A stretch of 64,000 nt of DNA from assembly GCF_029076445.1 (NCBI RefSeq), contig NZ_JARESG010000003.1:228508-292507 (forward strand). Reading direction: 5' to 3'. Origin of the DNA: Pseudarthrobacter naphthalenicus. Lineage in GTDB: Bacteria; Actinomycetota; Actinomycetes; Actinomycetales; Micrococcaceae. Below the pieces are notes generated by a model. It made no database searches. It saw only the letters and a list, made by a program, of their open reading frames with translations, and was not told where the DNA came from. The first letter of the stretch is position 1. Every line of letters begins with the position of its first letter. Shown in pieces: positions 24,721 to 33,317 of the stretch. The translations under genes were made by a program, and so were the position numbers.

Positions 24721-25725
24721 CTAAAGAGGCGAGGCGATCCCAAAGGCGGAAGGTTTAAGCCGAATAAGATCATAAAAAACCTCAGTGACCATCTCTCGGT
24801 AGTCGTCACTTGGGTTGTAGTCTTCCAGAACCCCCGAGGGCACTTTAGGAACACCATTCAATCCGTCAGAAGAGTTGTGCGCTTTTAGCGAATTTCTGAT
24901 CTTGTCGATGGCCAAGTCAATACTTGCAGCGTCTGAAAGGGGGCGGCTGGACCTGACTTGAGCGATTCCCACTGTCAACTCAGTGTGAGGAAGTCGTACC
25001 ACTAAGTTCTCAACTTTTCGCATCCAACCTGGTCGGTTGTAGTTTTCCACAATCAGGATCGAATAAACGATGAGTTTTAGTAAAACGTCATCGTTTGTTT
25101 TCGCCGATATTCGTTCTCCGTGAACTGAACTCAGTTTCTCAAACCAGTGCACGATATACGTCGAAGGCTGTCGACGCTCGGACGACTTGTCATTCTTCGT
25201 TAGCCTACTCGAATCAAAATACAGCACCACGAGCAGTGCGGCGAAAAGCGAGGACCAGAGATTGTCTATCAAACCTGAGAAATCAGGCGCAAGCTGGACG
25301 AGGTAGGGGTTCTTGTCTAGCAGAGCAACGAGGGATGCGGCGACGAATGATAATGCTACACAGGCCGCATGAATGCCTCGCTCGGCCGGAAGGCTTCGCC
25401 GAGCAAAGACTAAAAAGCCGCTGCGAGGAGCTGTAGTGAGAATAGCCACCAGCAGAGTGTAGGGATAGACGGGAAGTTCGGGTAGATATCTGTTCAGAAC
25501 GGCAGCGAGTAAGAGCATGATTAGGCTTGGGGGAACTGCTCGAAACGCAAAGAACGATACCCAGCGAATTTGAGGCAAACCTGCGATGGCGCTGACGGGT
25601 AGGTAGTGCACGGGACTATAAGTCAGAACTGACCTCGGATCAGCACCGGACTTAAGTAGCCTAAAGATCAATTCAACAAGTAATGCAGAGCCCAGTGACA
25701 GTAGCAGCGCAACTAGAATATTCAC
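24721..25725 (-). CDS. Unknown membrane protein, low-GC, possibly acquired
   Basis: 334 aa, not recognised. The DNA is visibly poorer in GC than its neighbours and uses A/T-ending codons, a sign of transfer. Five or six hydrophobic helices fill residues 2-170 (about 2-21, 43-61, 64-80, 86-105, 116-135, 152-170); the rest is soluble. The soluble part has IVENYNRPGWMRKVENL (225-241) then TVGIAQV (251-257) and PLSDAASI (262-269). A Glu followed by T-x-G-I-x-Q recalls the active-site order of lysozyme-like transglycosylases, but this is a resemblance only. GTG start; weak binding site. Stands alone between a phosphatase and purB. Confidence 0.65.
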   Translation of the reverse strand: MNILVALLLSLGSALLVELIFRLLKSGADPRSVLTYSPVHYLPVSAIAGLPQIRWVSFFAFRAVPPSLIMLLLAAVLNRYLPELPVYPYTLLVAILTTAPRSGFLVFARRSLPAERGIHAACVALSFVAASLVALLDKNPYLVQLAPDFSGLIDNLWSSLFAALLVVLYFDSSRLTKNDKSSERRQPSTYIVHWFEKLSSVHGERISAKTNDDVLLKLIVYSILIVENYNRPGWMRKVENLVVRLPHTELTVGIAQVRSSRPLSDAASIDLAIDKIRNSLKAHNSSDGLNGVPKVPSGVLEDYNPSDDYREMVTEVFYDLIRLKPSAFGIASPL

Positions 25726-25773
25726 CCGTCTAGAGCGTTTTTTTGTTGGCTGAGCGGTGGTCTTGGGGCTCTA

Positions 25774-27216
25774 TCACTTCAGGTGGTCCACCAGCTGGTC
25801 CGCGATGCCCGTGTACTTGCCCGGCGTGAGGGCGAGCAGCCGGGCCTCGGCGTCGGCGGACAGTCCCAGGCTTTGGACGAACTCCTGCATGCGGGCGGCG
25901 TCCACGCGCTGGCCGCGGGTGAGGTCCTTGAGGCGCTCGTAGGGGTTTTCCATGCCTTCGACGCCGGCAATCGCCTCGGCGCGCATGACCATCTGGATCG
26001 CTTCGCCCAGGACTTCCCAGTTGGTGTCGAGGTCAGCGGCCAGGACGTCCTCGGCCACATCGAGCCGGTCCAGGCCCTTGGCGACGTTGGAGATGGCGAG
26101 CAGGGAGTGGCCGAACGCTACGCCGATGTTGCGCTGGCTGGAGGAGTCGGTGAGATCCCGCTGCCAGCGGGAGGTGACCAGGGTTGAGCCCAGGACGTCC
26201 AGGAGGCCGGAGGAGATCTCCAGGTTGGCCTCGGCGTTTTCGAAACGGATGGGGTTGACCTTGTGCGGCATCGTGGAGGACCCGGTGGCGCCGGCCACCG
26301 GGATCTGGGTGAAGTAGCCGATGGAGATGTAGCTCCAGATGTCCGTGCAGACATTATGCAGGATCCGGTTGAAACGAGCGACGTCGGCGTACAGCTCAGC
26401 CTGCCAGTCATGGCTTTCGATCTGGGTGGTCAGCGGATTCCAGGTGAGGCCGAGGCCCTCCACGAATGACCTGGACACCTGCTGCCAGTCGGCGCCGGGA
26501 ACGGATGCGACATGCGCGGCATAGGTGCCGGTGGCGCCATTGATCTTGCCCAGGTATTCGGTCCTGGCAATCCGGTCCAGCTGGCGGGTCAGGCGGTGCG
26601 CGATCACGGCCAGTTCCTTGCCCAGCGTGGTGGGGGTGGCGGGCTGGCCGTGCGTGCGGGACAGCATGGGCACGGCGCGGTTGTCCTCGGCCATCTTGCT
26701 GATCTGGGCTACCAGGGCGCGGGCGGCAGGGAGCCACACGTCCTCCACAGCGCCCTTGATGCCGAGCGCGTAGGACAGGTTGTTAATGTCCTCGGAGGTG
26801 CAGCCGAAGTGGACCATGGCCGTGAGGTTCTCGATGCCGATGCCCGCAAGGCGGCGGCCGATGTAGTACTCCACTGCCTTGACGTCGTGGACCGTGACGG
26901 CTTCGATGTCGGCCAGTTCAGCGACGGATGCCGCGTTAAATTCCATGACGATGGCGCGCAGCCGGTCCTGCTGCTCCTGGGTCAACGGGCCGGCCCCGGG
27001 GAGAACGTTGTTGCTGGTCAGGTGGATGAGCCATTCGACTTCAACCGCCACACGGTCCCGGTTGAGCGCCGCCTCGGAGAGGTAATCAACAAGGGGTGCG
27101 ACGGCGGACTGGTAGCGGCCGTCCAGCGGGCCCAGGGCGATCGGCTCCGGTGACGCGGCGAGGGCCAGGCGTCCGGAGGGCGTGCGGGTATCAGCTGTGG
27201 CGGCAGTTTCAGGCAT
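25774..27216 (-). CDS. purB: Adenylosuccinate lyase
   Basis: Catalyses two steps of purine synthesis: release of fumarate from SAICAR and from adenylosuccinate. 480 aa of the fumarase/aspartase superfamily; signature GSSTMPHKVNPIRFENAEAN (about residues 311-330), catalytic HGQPATPTTLGKE region and TSEDINNLSYAL. ATG at 27216 with AAAGAA upstream. Long-form PurB as in actinobacteria and E. coli. Monocistronic; the low-GC gene follows 48 bases downstream. Confidence 0.95.
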   Translation of the reverse strand: MPETAATADTRTPSGRLALAASPEPIALGPLDGRYQSAVAPLVDYLSEAALNRDRVAVEVEWLIHLTSNNVLPGAGPLTQEQQDRLRAIVMEFNAASVAELADIEAVTVHDVKAVEYYIGRRLAGIGIENLTAMVHFGCTSEDINNLSYALGIKGAVEDVWLPAARALVAQISKMAEDNRAVPMLSRTHGQPATPTTLGKELAVIAHRLTRQLDRIARTEYLGKINGATGTYAAHVASVPGADWQQVSRSFVEGLGLTWNPLTTQIESHDWQAELYADVARFNRILHNVCTDIWSYISIGYFTQIPVAGATGSSTMPHKVNPIRFENAEANLEISSGLLDVLGSTLVTSRWQRDLTDSSSQRNIGVAFGHSLLAISNVAKGLDRLDVAEDVLAADLDTNWEVLGEAIQMVMRAEAIAGVEGMENPYERLKDLTRGQRVDAARMQEFVQSLGLSADAEARLLALTPGKYTGIADQLVDHLK

Positions 27217-27440
27217 GTGCTGATTCTTTCACGAACTCCGGCCGGGGCTTAAGCGGAAGTTCATGCGCCGGCGGGCAGGGCTGACGCGGGAGGTTCCGGG
27301 TGGCTTGTCCACATAGCCGACGGCGGTGCTTCCCTGCCGTTTCCAGGGTCCGTAGCGTCAGAGGACAGGAGGCGCGGTCCCGCGGATGCGGCACGGAGCG
27401 CTCTGGGCGAGGCAAGGGATGCAGGAGGCAAGGGGGAAAC

Positions 27441-27764
27441 ATGAGCGGGGACTTAATTTTCGGCGATCTTGCGGCGAAAATGCGGCGCGGCAGTGAGGTT
27501 CAGGACCTGGCAGGGCGGGTTGCCGTGTGCGCGGACCGTGTGGCGCGGGTTATCGCCGGCTTTCGCGAGATCCAGTTGTTGGAGTGGCAGTCGCCAGCCG
27601 GGCGGGCCTACCGCGATTCGGTCGCCCTCCAGGAGGTCCAGCTGGGCCGGGCCAAAGTTGTGATCGAGGATGCGGTGGCGGCGGTGGGCCGCTACGCGCA
27701 GGAGGTGGCCTCCGCACCGGCCGCTGAAGCCGCGCCGGCGGGACATTTCCCATGGCCGAGGTAA
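27441..27764 (+). CDS. WXG100-like small helical protein
   Basis: 107 aa, no signal peptide. Residues 18-95 look all-helical, and EWQSPAGRAYRDSV (about 49-62) resembles the W-x-G turn of WXG100/ESX proteins, with a hydrophobic helix on each side. Ends in a Pro/Ala tail. ATG at 27441 preceded by GGGGGA. It overlaps the next gene, a hydrolase with a similar helical N-terminus, by 13 bases, so they form a pair. Export by a type VII system is inference; no such system is in the window. Confidence 0.6.
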   Translation: MSGDLIFGDLAAKMRRGSEVQDLAGRVAVCADRVARVIAGFREIQLLEWQSPAGRAYRDSVALQEVQLGRAKVVIEDAVAAVGRYAQEVASAPAAEAAPAGHFPWPR

Positions 27765-29134
27765 CACCGTCCGGTGCGGGTGGACCCATCAGGCTGACAG
27801 GTCCCACCGCGGCGGGAGGCCTGGAAATCCGGGGCGGCATTGGCGGAATCACGTTCCAGCTCGAGGAACTTGTGGGCGGGGCCGAGAAGCTGGACGGCCT
27901 GGCGGAGGAGCTGGCCAGTGTGGAAACCGACGTCCAGCGCATCCAGGGCAACTTAGGCCCCTACCAGCTCAGCCAGGCGCATTCCTGGACCGAGGCCATG
28001 TCCACGCTCACCCGGTCCTGGGCGGGCATTCAGGCTGTCCGGGCGGAGCTGCAGGCCATCAGCAGCCAGGTCCGTGCCAGCAAACGGGACTATGAAGCCG
28101 CGGAAGCGGTAACGAGCCTCTTGGCCAATATGGGCATCCCCTCCTTCCGCGACTTCGATCATGTGCGCCTGGACGATCCGCTGTGGCCGGACCTCCATGG
28201 CACTGATCTGGCGTTGCGCAACGCAGTGAAGGCCAGGCACGAAGTCCTCGGCATCGCGGAGGCTCTCTTTCCCGCACTGGAACCGCGCCGTATTGCGGTG
28301 GACCGGCAAGAGACCATGCCGATTGACTTCGACGGAACCCCTGCTGCGCTGCTGGAGCGGGCCCGGATAGTCGATGAAAGAGGGCCTGGTTACATCGAAG
28401 TCATCGAAACCGATTCGGGCGGGCAAAAGGCCTACGTTGTGGTCATCCCCGGCACGCAGGCAGGCGATGACATCGGGGGAGCGAACCCTTTTGATGTTGC
28501 AGGGATAGGCGAAGCTGTGGGTCACCAGTCCGCCGAGGTCAATATTGCGGTGCGGGCCGCATTGCAGGATGCCGGGGCGGAACAGGGGGCGCCCGTGGTG
28601 GCGGTCGGGTATAGCCAGGGTGGGATCCATGCCATGAATCTCGCGGCGGACCCGCAGTTCCGCAGCGAATACGAGATGAAGTACGTCCTCACGGCTGGAT
28701 CCCCGGTAGGCGGCATCGACCCGGTTGCGGGCGTCACGTCCCTCCATCTCGAGCATCGCCAGGATGCAGTTCCCGGAGCCGACGGCACTCCGAACCCGGA
28801 TGCCCGGAATCGCGTGACGGTAACGCTCCTGGACCAGGTAACCACGCCGGAGGGCGAAGACGTTGGCCTCGGCCCGGGCCATAGGCTGGCCAACTACCAG
28901 AAAGCAGCCGGCCTGATCGGGGCCAGCGATGACCCCACACTGACGGATTCAACCGCTGTCCTGGCGGGGGTGGTGGGACTTGGCGGCACGGCCACGGCCA
29001 CTCGCTTCGCACTGACCCGAACCCCGGCAGCGACTGCCAGTGCTCCCGGTCCACTGCAGCAGCCCGCCCAGGGTCCACCGGTGCAGAAGTCCGAGACGGA
29101 CCGGCAGGTGACCACCGGGAAAATGCAAGGCTGA
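27752..29134 (+). CDS. Alpha/beta hydrolase with helical ESX-like N-terminus
   Basis: 460 aa. Residues 30-125 are predicted helical, with repeated hydrophobic heptads and a Trp-rich turn (HSWTEAMSTLTRSWAGI). Residues 225-345 are a lipase-like alpha/beta hydrolase: strand AYVVVIPGTQAG, nucleophile GYSQGG with Ser288, then LTAGSPVGG. The last 60 residues are Pro/Gln/Thr-rich and disordered. Not a known enzyme; the best guess is a cell-surface or exported lipase/esterase, or the effector of a two-gene secretion pair. No clear ribosome binding site: probably translated by coupling from the small gene. Confidence 0.7.
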   Translation: MAEVTPSGAGGPIRLTGPTAAGGLEIRGGIGGITFQLEELVGGAEKLDGLAEELASVETDVQRIQGNLGPYQLSQAHSWTEAMSTLTRSWAGIQAVRAELQAISSQVRASKRDYEAAEAVTSLLANMGIPSFRDFDHVRLDDPLWPDLHGTDLALRNAVKARHEVLGIAEALFPALEPRRIAVDRQETMPIDFDGTPAALLERARIVDERGPGYIEVIETDSGGQKAYVVVIPGTQAGDDIGGANPFDVAGIGEAVGHQSAEVNIAVRAALQDAGAEQGAPVVAVGYSQGGIHAMNLAADPQFRSEYEMKYVLTAGSPVGGIDPVAGVTSLHLEHRQDAVPGADGTPNPDARNRVTVTLLDQVTTPEGEDVGLGPGHRLANYQKAAGLIGASDDPTLTDSTAVLAGVVGLGGTATATRFALTRTPAATASAPGPLQQPAQGPPVQKSETDRQVTTGKMQG

Positions 29135-29145
29135 GTGTTTGCCGT

Positions 29146-29179
29146 GCCGGCGGGGCCGGTGGGCCGGCGGGGCCGGTGG
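29146..29179. repeat. Two exact 17-bp tandem copies
   Basis: GCCGGCGGGGCCGGTGG occurs at 29146-29162 and 29163-29179, in the 80-base gap between the convergent hydrolase and holin-like genes. It is GC-only apart from one T per unit. Function unknown; it may simply be slippage. Confidence 0.7.
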
Positions 29180-29214
29180 GAACTGGGGGACGGCGGGGCC
29201 GTACCCGCTGGGCG

Positions 29215-29643
29215 TTACCGCCTGCGTCCGCCTGGCACCCGTCCCGCCACCAGGGAGATGAGCGTAATGATGATCGCGGCAAGCACCGCTGTCCAGAAGA
29301 ACGAGTCGATGGTGAAATGCACCGGTGTATAGCTGCTGAGCCATGACGTCAGGTACAGCATGGCGGCGTTGATGACGATCGTGAACAGGCCCAGCGTGAG
29401 GATGGTGATGGGCAGCGACAGGAAGCTGACCAGGGGACGGACAAACGCGTTCACCACACCGAAGATCAGCCCGATGAACAGATAGGCCAGGATGATGCCG
29501 GTGGTCTCCGTGCCCTGCGATACTCCGGTGTTGGCCACAGCCGCGGTGGTGGCGGACGTGGAGATATCCAGGCCAGGCAACAGCCAGCTGGCAATCCAGA
29601 GGGCCAACCCGTTGATCAGGACCCGAACAAAAAAGGAGCGCAT
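29215..29643 (-). CDS. Phage holin family 4-like membrane protein
   Basis: 142 aa with four hydrophobic helices (about 5-22, 48-68, 74-100, 113-134). The pattern LAYLFIGLIFGVVNAFVRPLVSFLSLPITILTLGLF is the signature of the phage-holin-4 superfamily, a group of small integral proteins found in nearly all bacteria and not tied to phage. Function unknown. Ends with Arg-rich tail. ATG at 29643. Confidence 0.78.
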   Translation of the reverse strand: MRSFFVRVLINGLALWIASWLLPGLDISTSATTAAVANTGVSQGTETTGIILAYLFIGLIFGVVNAFVRPLVSFLSLPITILTLGLFTIVINAAMLYLTSWLSSYTPVHFTIDSFFWTAVLAAIIITLISLVAGRVPGGRRR

Positions 29644-29739
29644 GGGATTATGCTGTCACACCGCCCTGTGAGCTGTCCGGACCTGTGAGCTGTCCCGACC
29701 CCGCCTTGGCCCTTCTTCGGGAGAAGTAGGCTAGTTTTT

Positions 29740-30858
29740 ATGACGTCATCAGAGATCCTGCCCGGGGAAATCCGGCCCCGCCCCGTGGTGGGCCGGCTTC
29801 CCCGCTACGCCGCAGGGAAGCCGCCCGTCGCCGTGGACGGACTGGCCAGCTACAAACTCTCCTCCAACGAGAACCCCCTGCCGCCGCTCCCGGCAGTGCT
29901 CGAAGCCATCGCCAACCAACAGGACTTCAACCGCTACCCGGACCCGCTCAGCAGCAAGCTGCGCGCGGCGCTCGCCGACTTCCTGGATGTTCCGGCAGAG
30001 GACATCGTCACCGGCGCCGGAAGCCTCGGCGCCCTCAACCAGCTCCTCGCCACCTTCGCCGGGCAGAACGACGACGGCAAAGCCGACGAAGTCATCTACG
30101 CCTGGCGCTCCTTCGAGGCCTACCCCATCAGCGTCGGACTGGCAGGCGCCGAAAGCGTCCGGATCCCGCTGCTTAACGACGGGCGCCATGACCTCGCCGC
30201 CATGGCCGCCGCCGTCACGGTGCGGACCCGGGTCATCCTGCTCTGCACGCCGAATAATCCGACCGGCCCCATCCTGACGGCCGCGGAAACGGAACAGTTC
30301 ATTCAGTCCGTCCCCGCGGATGTTGTGGTGGTTATCGACGAGGCCTACCAGGAATTCGTTCGGGCCGGGGACGCTGTGGACGGCATCGCCCTCTACCGCC
30401 GCTACCCCAACGTGGTGGTCCTCAGGACCTTCTCCAAGGCCCATGGGCTGGCCGGTCTGCGGGTGGGGTACAGCGTCTCAAACCCGGGCCTCACCCAGTA
30501 CCTGCGGGTGGCTGCCACGCCATTTTCCGTGTCACAGATCGCGGAGCAGGCGGCGATTGTTTCCCTGCAGAACTACCCCCAGGTTGTAGAAAGGGTACAA
30601 AGCATCGTGGATGAACGTGACCGGGTTACGGCGGGACTGCGTGAGCTGGGTTGGTTTGTACCTGAGGCCCAGGGAAACTTTGTCTGGCTGGACCTCGGGG
30701 CGAACAGCGCGGAATTCGCCGAACTGGCGGAGAAACAAGCGCTTTCGGTGCGGGCGTTCGGCGCCGAGGGGGTCCGCGTCAGCATCGGCGAACCGGAAGC
30801 GAACAGCCGGTTCCTGGCGCTCTGTGCAGACTATACAAAGCCGCCACAGCGTTCCTAG
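29740..30858 (+). CDS. hisC: Histidinol-phosphate aminotransferase
   Basis: PLP enzyme of histidine synthesis (and possibly of aromatic amino acid transamination). 372 aa, fold type I: SSNENPLPP at 41-49, CTPNNPTGP at 169-177, VIDEAYQEF at 198-206, Schiff-base Lys233 in FSKAHGLAGLRVGY. ATG lies 7 bases after the -10 box TAGGCT (29727-29732) with no binding site, so probably leaderless. Not in a his operon; a second hisC-like gene may exist elsewhere. A PatA-like aromatic aminotransferase is the alternative. Confidence 0.88.
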   Translation: MTSSEILPGEIRPRPVVGRLPRYAAGKPPVAVDGLASYKLSSNENPLPPLPAVLEAIANQQDFNRYPDPLSSKLRAALADFLDVPAEDIVTGAGSLGALNQLLATFAGQNDDGKADEVIYAWRSFEAYPISVGLAGAESVRIPLLNDGRHDLAAMAAAVTVRTRVILLCTPNNPTGPILTAAETEQFIQSVPADVVVVIDEAYQEFVRAGDAVDGIALYRRYPNVVVLRTFSKAHGLAGLRVGYSVSNPGLTQYLRVAATPFSVSQIAEQAAIVSLQNYPQVVERVQSIVDERDRVTAGLRELGWFVPEAQGNFVWLDLGANSAEFAELAEKQALSVRAFGAEGVRVSIGEPEANSRFLALCADYTKPPQRS

Positions 30859-30918
30859 CGCTTAACGTGCGCTTTGACGAGGACCTACTGAAGATAAAGT
30901 AAGGATCAGTAAGCCAAT

Positions 30919-30960
30919 ATATATGCCGGATCGGTGATGCATTCCGACTGAGGCATATAT
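30919..30960. promoter_or_regulatory. Inverted repeat upstream of the bkd operon
   Basis: Arms ATATATGCC (30919-30927) and GGCATATAT (30952-30960) are perfect complements 24 bases apart, 48 bases before the E1alpha ATG. The AT-rich halves stand out in this genome. Spacing fits two turns of DNA between half sites, as for a regulator dimer or Lrp-type wrapping. The gap 30859-31007 holds nothing else. Confidence 0.45.
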
Positions 30961-31007
30961 CCCAGCGACATTGCAACGCATCCGCATGCGGCAAGCAAGG
31001 AGACGGT

Positions 31008-32285
31008 ATGGGCGCCACACATTTGCCCTCCACCGAGTTCGACGGTACAGCGGTAGACGACCAACGTGAGGCCGAAGCCGAGGCCCGCCTGGGCGGCCCT
31101 GCCGAGCCCATGGTGCAGCTGCTGGCGCCCGACGGGACGCTGGGCAGCGACCCGGTTTTTTCGGCGTACGCGGACAGGCTGGACGCGGATAAGCTGCGCG
31201 GCTTTTACGCCGACATGGCCAAGATCCGCCGCTTTGATGTTGAGGCAACGGCCCTTCAACGCCAGGGCCAGCTGGCGCTGTGGGTCCCGCTCACGGGCCA
31301 GGAAGCGGCTCAGATCGGCTCGGGACGGGCCAGCCAGCCGCAGGATTACATCTTCCCCACGTACCGGGAACACGGTGTCGCGCTGACCCGCAACGTGGAC
31401 CTCGCCGAACTCCTCCGCCAGTTCCGTGGGGTCTCCAACGGCGGCTGGAACCCCAAGGACACCAACTTCCACCTCTACACCCTTGTCCTCGCAGCCCAGA
31501 CGCCGCACGCCGTCGGCTACGCAATGGGAATCCAGCGGGACCAAAAGCTCGCGGCTGCGGCTGCCGGGGATGGCACCGCCCGCCCGGCCGAGCCCAAGGC
31601 TGCCGTCATGGTCTACTTCGGGGACGGTGCCAGTTCGGAAGGCGACGTCCATGAATCCATGGTGTTCGCCTCCTCCTACGACGCCCCCGTGGTCTTCTTC
31701 TGCCAGAACAACCACTGGGCAATTTCGGTGCCCAGCACCGTGCAGACGCGAATCCCGCTGTCCAACCGGGCCAAGGGCTACGGGTTCCCAGGCATCCGGG
31801 TCGACGGGAATGATGTCATCGCCGTTCATGCCGTTACCGAATGGGCGCTGGAGCGCGCCCGGGAGGGGCACGGACCGGTGCTGATCGAAGCCTTTACCTA
31901 CCGGGTCGGCGCGCACACCACCGCCGATGACCCCACGAAGTACCGGGAGTCTTCCGAGGAAGCCCTCTGGCGGGCGAAGGATCCGCTGGACCGCCTGGAA
32001 AAATACCTCCGTGCCCAGGGATTGGCGGATGACGCCTTCTTCGAGCAGGTCAAAGCGGACGGCGATGAGCTCGCCACCTATGTCCGGAAGACAACGCATG
32101 ACCTCGAGACACCGGACATCCGGACGGCGTTTGCCAACACGTACGTGGAGGCCCATCCTCTGGTGGCGGAAGAACTCGCCTGGTTCGAGGAATACAGTGC
32201 AGGGTTCGCTGACGAAGCACACGCCGGCCTTCCCGGGCCCGCAGGCACGCAAGACGATGAAGCAGCGACAGGAGTGGCCCGCTGA
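31008..32285 (+). CDS. bkdA: 2-oxoacid dehydrogenase E1 component, alpha subunit
   Basis: Thiamine diphosphate enzyme that decarboxylates branched-chain 2-oxoacids (valine, leucine, isoleucine breakdown). TPP-binding GDGASSEGDVHESMVFAS around residues 205-222 with QNNHWAISVP after it; VPLTGQEAAQIGSG near residue 95. 425 aa, typical of heteromeric E1alpha. Strong AAGGAGA precedes the ATG. Overlaps bkdB by one base. Annotation as pyruvate dehydrogenase E1alpha is common, but actinobacteria usually have a homodimeric AceE for pyruvate, so a branched-chain substrate is more likely. Confidence 0.85.
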   Translation: MGATHLPSTEFDGTAVDDQREAEAEARLGGPAEPMVQLLAPDGTLGSDPVFSAYADRLDADKLRGFYADMAKIRRFDVEATALQRQGQLALWVPLTGQEAAQIGSGRASQPQDYIFPTYREHGVALTRNVDLAELLRQFRGVSNGGWNPKDTNFHLYTLVLAAQTPHAVGYAMGIQRDQKLAAAAAGDGTARPAEPKAAVMVYFGDGASSEGDVHESMVFASSYDAPVVFFCQNNHWAISVPSTVQTRIPLSNRAKGYGFPGIRVDGNDVIAVHAVTEWALERAREGHGPVLIEAFTYRVGAHTTADDPTKYRESSEEALWRAKDPLDRLEKYLRAQGLADDAFFEQVKADGDELATYVRKTTHDLETPDIRTAFANTYVEAHPLVAEELAWFEEYSAGFADEAHAGLPGPAGTQDDEAATGVAR

Positions 32286-33265
32286 TGACCACCATGACCA
32301 TAGCGAAGGCGATCAACGAAGGCCTGCGCGCCACCCTGGACAACAACCCCCGTTCGCTGCTCATGGGCGAGGACATCGGGGCGCTGGGCGGCGTGTACCG
32401 TGTCACCGACGGCCTGCTCGCCGAGTTCGGTGCCGACCGGGTGGTGGACACCCCGCTTGCCGAGTCCGGCATCATCGGCACCGCCATCGGCCTGGCCCTG
32501 AGCGGGTACCTGCCCGTCTGCGAGATCCAGTTTGACGGCTTCGTTTTCCCCGGCTTCAACCAGATCACCACCCAGCTGGCCAAGATGCACGCGCGCAGCA
32601 ATGGAAACCTCACGGTTCCCGTGGTGGTCCGGATCCCCTACGGCGGCGGGATTGGCTCCATCGAGCACCATTCGGAATCACCGGAAGCCCTTTTCGCCCA
32701 CACGGCAGGCCTGCGGATCATCACGCCGTCGAACGCCCATGACGCCTACTGGATGATCCGGCAGGCCGTCGAGTGCCAGGACCCGGTCATTTTCTTTGAG
32801 CCGAAGCGCCGCTACTGGCTCAAGGGTGAGGTGGATACGGAGTCTCCCGGTGCATCGGCTGATCCGTTCAAAGCACACGTGCTGCGTGAGGGCACCGACG
32901 CCACCGTGGTGGCCTACGGACCCCTCGTGCCGGTGGCGCTGGCCGCCGCCGACGCCGCCGCGGAAGACGGCCGCAGCATTGAGGTCATCGACCTCCGCTC
33001 GCTTTCCCCCATCGACTTCGACACTGTCACCGCCTCCGCCAGGAAGACCGGCCGGCTCGTCGTCGCCCACGAGGCTCCGACCTTCGGCGGTATCGGCGGC
33101 GAGATCGCCGCCCGGATCAGCGAACGCGCTTTCCTCTCCCTGGAGGCTCCCGTGATCCGCGTCGGCGGCTTCCATATGCCGTACCCCGTAGCCAAGGTCG
33201 AGGAAGACTACCTTCCCGGCATCGACCGAATCCTCGAGGCGCTGGACCGCGCCTTGGCCTACTAG
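32285..33265 (+). CDS. bkdB: 2-oxoacid dehydrogenase E1 component, beta subunit
   Basis: Partner of BkdA; forms the alpha2beta2 E1. Transketolase-like N-terminal domain with [20 protein letters not shown] and [19 protein letters not shown], then [13 protein letters not shown] with the conserved His pair and the C-terminal [19 protein letters not shown] domain. 326 aa, normal length. The ATG shares one base with the bkdA stop. Confidence 0.88.
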   Translation: MTTMTIAKAINEGLRATLDNNPRSLLMGEDIGALGGVYRVTDGLLAEFGADRVVDTPLAESGIIGTAIGLALSGYLPVCEIQFDGFVFPGFNQITTQLAKMHARSNGNLTVPVVVRIPYGGGIGSIEHHSESPEALFAHTAGLRIITPSNAHDAYWMIRQAVECQDPVIFFEPKRRYWLKGEVDTESPGASADPFKAHVLREGTDATVVAYGPLVPVALAAADAAAEDGRSIEVIDLRSLSPIDFDTVTASARKTGRLVVAHEAPTFGGIGGEIAARISERAFLSLEAPVIRVGGFHMPYPVAKVEEDYLPGIDRILEALDRALAY

Positions 33266-33317
33266 GCCCCCAGCACCGCTTGCGCCCGCCGCACAACTCG
33301 TCGCAAATGAGGACACC

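Noticed and set aside
25736..25746. Run of seven T as a terminator
   Set aside because: No stable stem precedes it on either strand, and no plus-strand gene ends there.
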